Under the pieces are notes generated by a model, which saw only the letters and a program-made list of their open reading frames with translations, made no database searches and was not told the origin of the DNA. From the NCBI RefSeq assembly GCF_964204645.1, contig NC_134030.1:13172447-13236446 (forward strand): a stretch of DNA of 64,000 nt. Direction: 5' to 3'. Shown in pieces: positions 57,136-64,000 of this stretch. The translations under genes and the position numbers were made by a program. The DNA is from Tubulanus polymorphus (lineage: Eukaryota; Nemertea; Palaeonemertea; Tubulaniformes; Tubulanidae). The stretch's first letter is position 1; each line of letters starts with the position of its first letter.

Positions 57136-58376
57136 TGATCCACAGCTAGATTTTCGTAGTATTTAGAAATGTTCTTAATGTTGTTTCCGTATGCGTGGGG
57201 GTTACGTTAAGGCCGTCAGACAAGAACGTACTAGTAGTAAGAATTACGAAAGTTCTTGTTTGATGCTTTCATCTACCAACGCAAACCATAAATCAGTCTA
57301 TAAACAACAATTCTTTCTCGGTTCTTCTGCTGTGAGATCTGGCAAACATTCAGAAAATCTTTATATAAAACTTTTAAATAGTTGGAACCATATTTGGTTG
57401 GGTCGGAACAATGGAGTGAATTTATAATGAGGCTCGTGAAGGGATCACGCTGATACTTGATGATATTCCCGGCTACTTTCCGTAAAAGGAAAAACCGGAA
57501 GTTTAGGAAGATGTGGTTGTTTTGCTTATCCTGTATTAAAATAGAATTAGTTAAATTGTAGATAAAATAATTAGTATAAGTATTTCAAATAATTTAAGAA
57601 TTGATAATCAATCACAATGTATTCCGAATCGTAGTTAATTATAATAATTAAAAAAGAAACAATGAATTTGTACTGTAATTAGAAAAGAAAACAAAGTTTT
57701 GAAAAGATATTTAATTTGAGTAATCTAGATGTTGTTTAAGAACAAATTGTTAATAATCGCTAATGTTTTAGAAAAATTAATTTGTGTTAAATGTTAAAAC
57801 TAGCTGTCTGAAGTTTCTGTTGTCTGTATGCGCTCGTTGGTAATTCACAGACAATAGCTGCTCTCTCAACAACGACTAGCAAGGAGTGAGTAAATCACAA
57901 CGCGTCATGACAGGAGGGTTGGAAGGAAAAAGTTAGTTTAGCAAATCAGTTTTGAAAATAATTTTAGATCAGCGAATCATTAAGGCCAAATTCTATATGA
58001 CCAAAACAGTCATGACAGTAAGGTTGCTGCTCCTTGCCAAAAGTCGAGTGGGAGAGTCGGTATTTTAAGAATGCCGATTCTTTCTATAAAAGGGCCCGCA
58101 TCTTGAGAGAGCAGTCACTCGGGAGAATCTGTACCTTAGTAAGACGAGTGTCGACAGCAGGACAGGTGAAGCTTCGGAACGATAGGGATTCATATACAAT
58201 AGGGATTAGGAAAATCATTCTTTGTTCAAGGTAAATAAAATATATTATCTTCAATATTATCATCCGGTATTTCAATTTATTCATTCGGATTTGTGCACGG
58301 ACACGTTCTCTCGCCAGGGCCTTACTCAAGTATTTTATAGATAACGATTAAAGAGAGGATTGTGACCGGCGTATCA
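57136..58376 (+). repeat. 5' LTR
   Basis: TGATCCACAGCT ... CCGGCGTATCA. A promoter and TATA-like CTATAAAAGG at about 58083 are plausible. The 78-codon frame within it also occurs in the 3' LTR and is not taken as a gene. Confidence 0.86.
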
Positions 58377-58377
58377 C

Positions 58378-58395
58378 TGGTGCGAAACCCGGGAT
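58378..58395 (+). promoter_or_regulatory. Probable primer binding site
   Basis: TGGTGCGAAACCCGGGAT starts one base after the 5' LTR, complementary to a tRNA 3' end (TGG pairs with CCA). TGGTGCCGAAACCC recurs about 30 bp later. Confidence 0.6.
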
Positions 58396-58575
58396 ATTGG
58401 TGTAACACTGGTGCCGAAACCCATCCTGTTTAGTTCAGTTGTGCCGGAAACTTTTGCATTAGTAATTAATTGTTGTTCAAATGGTACACATTTTTATATG
58501 CTCACATTGTGGTGCGAAGAACGCATTTTCTAAGAAGCGCCGCGCTACAACCAGCCCGACATTCGAAAAGCTACT

Positions 58576-58938
58576 GTGGGAGTCGAACCCCCCTCAAACG
58601 AAACCATTTGAAATTCCGGTGGAGTTTCGGGAACCATTGTGGGATTCGAACCCACTGCCAACTCCGGTCGTCCCTGTTGAGACATTGCGGGATTCGAACC
58701 CGCGAAGTGCACGACCATTTGAGATTCCGGAGGAACATCGAGAGCCGTCGTGGGATTCGAACCCACCACTGCACGCTCATGTGTAATACCGGAGGAGTGT
58801 CGGGGACCTCTGTGGGATTCTAACCCACTCGCCATGCAGGTCGACACTGATGGGGCTGCACTACAGCCATTGAGGGGTTCGAACCCTCCACCTTGTGAAT
58901 TGCCAAAACCGTCCAGCCAGGATGGGGAATCGAACCTA
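58576..58938. repeat. Array of seven tRNA T-arm-like hairpins in the leader
   Basis: GTGGGATTCGAACCCAC-type palindromes (5-bp stem, 7-base loop holding TTCGA) start at 58576, 58639, 58687, 58750, 58812, 58872 and 58922, spaced 48-63 bp. On the minus strand they read as tRNA T-arms (GGTTCGAATCC). Stem pairs covary (GTGGG/CCCAC, GCGGG/CCCGC, GAGGG/CCCTC). No complete cloverleaf was found. Confidence 0.82.
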
Positions 58939-59006
58939 CATCTATTTTTTTGGGTTGGAAATTTTTAAAATGTTATTTTAGATTAGTATTCTTTTAAAGA
59001 TATACA

Positions 59007-60083
59007 ATGTCGACAGGGGGGGAGACGACGTACGGTGCGGATGGCTCACGGGAACGATCCGCTGTAAGCAACGACACTGTTCTGCAGGCCCTCTCTGGCC
59101 TTCGCGAACAGGTGGACACAGCCACGGCGTTCATGAATTTCTCTTTGCTCCCTAAATTTACGGGACGAGTTGACCAGTGCGTCTCTGATTGGTTCAAAGG
59201 ATTTGACCGTTTGGCCGATCTAAGGGGTTGGAACGATGACGCTAAAAAGAAACAGTTGTATTGGTTTTTGGCTGGCCCGGCCCTAATCTTATTTAATGAT
59301 CTTCGAATTGATCAGGGTATCGATGCGACCGGTAGAAATATTGCCACTCCCTGGGAGCATATTGTTCATGCATTTTGCTTACAATTTAGCCCCACCTCGT
59401 GGACCTTGGTCAAGGAGTCAGCCTTGACGACAATGCGACAGGGGGAAACGCAATCGGTCGATAGGTTTGCGGAAGAGATTGATCGTGTGGCCTCGAGTTT
59501 GAAATTTTCGGACCACCACAAAAAGATGTTACTAATTAACAACTCTCGCCCTGACATCTCTGTCTACTTGTTGTCACAGCGTCCGACGACATTTAGGGAT
59601 GCATGGGAGGCAGCCAGAATGGCGGAGCATATCGAACAACGTAAAGCTCTGTCGTCTCCCAAGGTATCGCAAATTGGGACCGAACCAAATAAAGCGATGG
59701 GTGACGTTATGACTGAGTTACGGGACATGTTCCGCCAAATTATGGACATCCAGAAGTCTACCCGTACTCAGCGGAATGATAGAGCCACATTTTATAGCGA
59801 AAGCCGCCCGTCACAAAGGTCACAGGATGGCCAGGTGGTGTGCTATCAATGTCACGCCCCTGGTCATTACGCCAGGAATTGCCCGACGTGGCGTAACGAC
59901 CAACAAAGGTCACCAAACCGGGACGCATTTCAGCGTGATAATCGCCGTCCCCAAAATTGTGGTAGGGGTCAGTTTCGGTCACAGAATCTTGGGCGTGATT
60001 CCCAACGGGTTAATCGAACATTTGGTCAGGGAAACGACGGAGACCTCATCCTATGGACCGATAAGGGTGGGGTCGCGCAATGA
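59007..60083 (+). CDS. Gag polyprotein, 358 aa
   Basis: Intact frame. Retrotransposon gag core: WFKGFDRLADLRGW and YWFLAGPALILFNDL (residues about 70-105), then FAEEIDRVASSLKF (about 155). One CCHC zinc knuckle, CYQCHAPGHYARNC (residues 279-292), lies in an Arg/Gln-rich tail that binds RNA. It would build the particle; enzymes must come from another element. The next frame overlaps it in +1. Confidence 0.86.
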   Translation: MSTGGETTYGADGSRERSAVSNDTVLQALSGLREQVDTATAFMNFSLLPKFTGRVDQCVSDWFKGFDRLADLRGWNDDAKKKQLYWFLAGPALILFNDLRIDQGIDATGRNIATPWEHIVHAFCLQFSPTSWTLVKESALTTMRQGETQSVDRFAEEIDRVASSLKFSDHHKKMLLINNSRPDISVYLLSQRPTTFRDAWEAARMAEHIEQRKALSSPKVSQIGTEPNKAMGDVMTELRDMFRQIMDIQKSTRTQRNDRATFYSESRPSQRSQDGQVVCYQCHAPGHYARNCPTWRNDQQRSPNRDAFQRDNRRPQNCGRGQFRSQNLGRDSQRVNRTFGQGNDGDLILWTDKGGVAQ

Positions 60084-61140
60084 ATGGTCAACTGAGCCCT
60101 CGCCGGACTCGTTAATAAGGAGTGATTATTGGTGGGATGACACATATTCGGGTTATCATAGTTATGATAATGACAGTCCGGTAATTGATAATTATATTTT
60201 TGATGATGACGATGATTATTTTGAGGACGATAGGGATGATATATTTGACATGTCATTTGATCAGGGCGACATGCTAGCTGATTCAGTTGACGATTATTTT
60301 GGACCTGAGGAAAATTGTACTGCGTATTACTTTCATGACAATGAGTCTCTGAATTTAGATAGGTTTGCCGGCCATCACACTCCTTCATGGGGTGCTGATG
60401 ACGTTTATGACATTCAAGATCGTAACTTTGGGGATAGCTGGAGGGACAATTCCCAGTTGTCGTAAGATGGAAATTTTTATATGGATCAGGGATCCAATTT
60501 TGAGGACATCTGGAGGGACAATTCCCAGTTGTCGGCTACTTACGAGCATATAAAAAGACACAGGAGGGTTACGTTTAGCGATCCGGTTAAATTGCAGGAG
60601 GTACGTGCTGATATGGCGTGCTCGGGTGACAATATGAGTATTGATAGGTCACACCCTAGAGGGGTTAATGGTCCGACGGATTCGGCAGAAGATGACCTTT
60701 TTAGAGATAGGAAGTCTGATTTAGATTGTCACGAAGGCGCTTTTGATCAGTATAGGTACCCAGCAACCTCCGAATCAGCAATACAATGTGATCTTGTGTC
60801 ATCAGATTCAGGTAGTAGTAATAAGTCACGATCGGAATGTCTTAATGATCAGAGTAATATGGAAACTATTTTGTCAAAGATATCTAGTCAGGAGTCAATG
60901 TCGGAGAATTTGTGTCACTCGTTTGAAAGAGGAAAGAACTTTCCTGTCACCTCAAATGCCAGCAGTTTTCACCATCCGGTTGGGAATGGAATGTCCCATG
61001 AACAGGATAGAGGTCAAGTTGTTCTCACGTCTAAACCGAATATGCCAATCAACGAAAATGTTGGGATAGGAGATTCGAACTCCGATTGTCAACCAACTGT
61101 TCACTGTCAGGAACAACTTCCACCTGTTACGATGACTTAA
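60060..61140 (+). pseudogene. Acidic second ORF of the gag-only element
   Basis: One frame, +1 to gag, open through the gag end and interrupted only by TAA at 60463-60465. Very acidic (DDDDDYFEDDRDD near 60210), Ser/Asp-rich, without known domain. A 74-bp duplicated stretch (RDNSQLS twice, 60440 and 60514) surrounds the stop. It lies where pro-pol would begin, so it might be made by frameshift from gag (inference). Confidence 0.5.
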
Positions 61141-61260
61141 GGTAACACGTCAACCAACGACATAGGGTCCTTTTCCTTTTAGGTTAGGTATCAGCGGGAT
61201 ATTCACGAGTTGGTTTAAATTCAAAATTTCGGGACGAAATTTAAACTGGATAGGGATTGT

Positions 61261-62521
61261 TGATCCACAGCTCGATTTTCGTAGTATTTTAAAATGTTTC
61301 GTAGTATTTAGAAATGTTCTTAATGTTGTTTCCGTATGCGTGGGGGTTACGTTAAGGCCGTCAGACAAGAACGTACTAGTAGTAAGAATTACGAAAGTTC
61401 TTGTTTGATGCTTTCATCTACCAACGCAAACCATAAATCAGTCTATAAACAACAATTCTTTCTCGGTTCTTCTGCTGTGAGATCTGGCAAACATTCAGAA
61501 AATCTTTATATAAAACTTTTAAATAGTTGGAACCATATTTGGTTGGGTCGGAACAATGGAGTGAATTTATAATGAGGCTCGTGAAGGGATCACGCTGATA
61601 CTTGATGATATTCCCGGCTACTTTCCGTAAAAGGAAAAACCGGAAGTTTAGGAAGATGTGGTTGTTTTGCTTATCCTGTATTAAAATAGAATTAGTTAAA
61701 TTGTAGATAAAATAATTAGTATAAGTATTTCAAATAATTTAAGAATTGATAATCAATCACAATGTATTCCGAATCGTAGTTAATTATAATAATTAAAAAA
61801 GAAACAATGAATTTGTACTGTAATTAGAAAAGAAAACAAAGTTTTGAAAAGATATTTAATTTGAGTAATCTAGATGTTGTTTAAGAACAAATTGTTAATA
61901 ATCGCTAATGTTTTAGAAAAATTAATTTGTGTTAAATGTTAAAACTAGCTGTCTGAAGTTTCTGTTGTCTGTATGCGCTCGTTGGTAATTCACAGACAAT
62001 AGCTGCTCTCTCAACAACGACTAGCAAGGAGTGAGTAAATCACAACGCGTCATGACAGGAGGGTTGGAAGGAAAAAGTTAGTTTAGCAAATCAGTTTTGA
62101 AAATAATTTTAGATCAGCGAATCATTAAGGCCAAATTCTATATGACCAAAACAGTCATGACAGTAAGGTTGCTGCTCCTTGCCAAAAGTCGAGTGGGAGA
62201 GTCGGTATTTTAAGAATGCCGATTCTTTCTATAAAAGGGCCCGCATCTTGAGAGAGCAGTCACTCGGGAGAATCTGTACCTTAGTAAGACGAGTGTCGAC
62301 AGCAGGACAGGTGAAGCTTCGGAACGATAGGGATTCATATACAATAGGGATTAGGAAAATCATTCTTTGTTCAAGGTAAAGAAAATATATTATCTTCAAT
62401 ATTATCATACGGTATTTCAATTTATTCATTCGGATTTGTGCACGGACACGTTCTCTCGCCAGGGCCTTACTCAAGTATTTTATAGATAACGATTAAAGAG
62501 AGGATTGTGACCGGTGTATCA
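61261..62521 (+). repeat. 3' LTR
   Basis: Same sequence as the 5' LTR with a short internal duplication near 61285 and about three to five substitutions. A weak purine-rich tract (GGATAGGGA) precedes it. Confidence 0.86.
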
Positions 62522-64000
62522 ATACCTTTAAGAGTGTTTCTAGCAATGTGTGTTGTGTGTATGAATGCGAGAATGTGAGTGTATGTGGTGAGGGATTTTA
62601 GACTAGTATAAGCCTTACTGGCTTTTCTTCAATTCCTCGCACAAATCATTGTTTAACTGACTATATTTCATGTAATAACTATTATGTTCTGTTATAATCA
62701 CTGTATCAATTGTTTATGCAAAATAAATCAAATCATATCAAAATATTTATACCCGGTATTTGCTTTTTAAAATATACATTTAAAACAAAACATACCTTCA
62801 TCATAAGCTTACGGTAAGGTACGAAACGATATGATCATCAAGAAGAACAGCACCTGTATAACGAACCAAGTAAATTACCCGTACTTAATACTTCGCAACC
62901 ACTTTGTAATTGTGTAAATATCTCGCCTAATCTAGAATCATTTCTTGGCATATTTTATTTGCGCCTCGGAAATAAAGCTTCGCGGCAATATCATATAAAT
63001 TCCACAGTTATTGCGCCTGCTAGGATTCATGGATATTTATGTCAGGCTACTAAAAGCTGAATACGAATCAACACAGAATCCTGCGAGATTGTGTTGATTG
63101 TACATACGCACTACGCGGAGATTGTAAACACGAACTGTTCTCAAATTTTGCCTGCAATAACCTAAATTCTATGTAGTTTAAATATTACCATTAAAAGTCA
63201 GCACGATATAACAAACACACCGAAAATCAAACTGACTAGAATAAATAAAACTAACCGCATGTTTGTAAATATCGCTAGGTGAAAAACTTTACACTATTCA
63301 ATTATTGATATTAGCCGCGTTCACACGACGACTACGTAGTTAGACCGGTCTAAATGTGTCCGTACCTGGTCCGGTCCAAATATAGACCGGTCCAAATGTT
63401 GGTGAACATTCACACGCGTTGATAAAGTCGCTTGTCACAAGATGTCGCCATCCCTGTCTGCAGACGCCCTGTCTCGCATCCCTATACAGGGTGTCTAAGA
63501 AAATGTGCTACCCTTTGCCTTAAGGTTATTAATTCATTAACTGTGATTTTAAATATTATGTTGGGAGGTATAATTGGTAGACCTGGATGTTTACTTGAGA
63601 ATGAAATGTTCAAATGCAAAAATAAATCATGCATGGCTGAGCACTAGCATGTTTATGAACTGCCATTAAAATGGTGTCGAACCAAATTTGCGGATTGTTC
63701 CGTTGCGTCCGTCTATTGTTAATGACCACGTACCTGTTGGAAATATGATTTAAAATCACAAAATCATTGAATTCACTCCTTGTGACTTTTTCCTGTCGGA
63801 AAATGTAAAAACCAAGTAATTCAAAAGACGATCAGCAGGAATACAGGATTTAGTGTCCAGAAAGTAAAAGATTTCGAGAAATACTGAATCTGATGTACCG
63901 TATCAAAATTCGACGTTGAGCTTAACTGTGCATTGGTAAAATGGTGATGATATTGAACAAGTCCCAGAGAAGCTAAATTAGTAATGAGTACCAACAATTT
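62522..64000. other. No gene recognised
   Basis: Host DNA. AATAAATCAAATCATATC near 62720 could be a polyadenylation region. GACCGGTCTAAATG-type repeats lie at 63345-63400. Nothing else is supportable. Confidence 0.45.

Larger units (their letters stand above)
57136..62521 (+). mobile_element. Gag-only LTR retrotransposon, 5,386 bp, recent
   Basis: LTRs of 1,241 and 1,261 bp are almost identical (the 3' copy has about 20 extra bases near its start and a few substitutions), begin TG and end CA and are flanked by ATAC (57132-57135 and 62522-62525). The interior (2.9 kb) has a leader with hairpins, gag and an acidic ORF; protease, RT, RNase H and integrase are absent. The gag type suggests a Gypsy-related parent. 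Confidence 0.86.

Noticed and set aside
57191-57427. 78-codon frame, identical copy at 61336-61572
   Set aside because: The identity is explained by the two LTRs; codon pattern and position give no reason to call a gene.
58470-58847. Frames with repeated WDSNPP / GSNPT-like residues on both strands
   Set aside because: They are translations of the T-arm-like hairpin array, not a repeat protein.
58576-58938. A cluster of tRNA genes
   Set aside because: Only T-arm-like hairpins are present; spacing of 48-63 bp leaves no room for full cloverleafs and I find no D- or anticodon arms.
59776-59982. Minus- and +1-frame readings inside gag
   Set aside because: Overlap the intact gag; only the part beyond gag (after about 60060) is treated as a possible second ORF.

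Overview
The window is animal nuclear DNA, most likely from an invertebrate; I cannot name the species. It has spliced genes, LINEs, Penelope-like and LTR retrotransposons and at least three Maverick/Polinton copies, with AT-rich background and one 100-N assembly gap (10411-10510). No bacterial features, rRNA, CRISPR array or convincing intact tRNA gene is seen.

Layout. 1-4858: host DNA with a decayed, intron-containing integrase-core gene on the minus strand (1297-2741). 4859-7852: Polinton copy A, inverted and internally deleted. 8984-10410: two exons of an unrecognised host gene running into the gap. 10511-16843: a minus-strand BEL/Pao retrotransposon (LTR, gag, zinc knuckles, protease, RT), whose gag zinc-knuckle region is split by Polinton copy B (12471-15407). 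19746-35836: Polinton copy C, 16.1 kb, with complete ends (AG...CT, TIRs of 80-89 bp, 6-bp target duplication CGTCCC). 36610-43560: a LINE ORF1 split by a 6-kb TIR element (37086-43164). 44225-47156: a decayed LINE. 47265-53940: a second copy of the TIR element. 53952-57060: Penelope and LINE debris and a degenerate TTCGAAC-rich repeat. 57136-62521: a young LTR retrotransposon with near-identical 1.2-kb LTRs, gag and an acidic ORF but no pol. 62522-64000: no gene seen.

Copy C is the centre of interest. Left to right it has a zinc-finger segment and protein-primed-type DNA polymerase B (broken), a minus-strand zinc-finger/zinc-ribbon protein whose C-terminal half resembles poxvirus late transcription factor VLTF3, a penton-like minor capsid protein, several small membrane proteins, a large coiled-coil/membrane protein, an intact double-jelly-roll-type major capsid protein, an intact integrase with chromodomain, a packaging ATPase, a hairpin-rich repeat, another membrane protein and a small 108-aa protein. 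Three things stand out: (1) a LAGLIDADG-type intein interrupts polymerase motif C; (2) most genes are preceded by TAAT followed by 5-8 T, a spacer of 8-12 nt and usually (A)TAAATG, the layout of a poxvirus late promoter; (3) the same element carries the VLTF3-like gene. Together these suggest, as inference only, that this Polinton lineage used its own poxvirus-like late gene expression. Copies A and B preserve codons that are mutated in C and so help to show which breaks are recent. No maturation protease was found, and polB lacks its ExoIII/motif A segment, so copy C looks unable to replicate by itself although its virion and integrase genes are well preserved.
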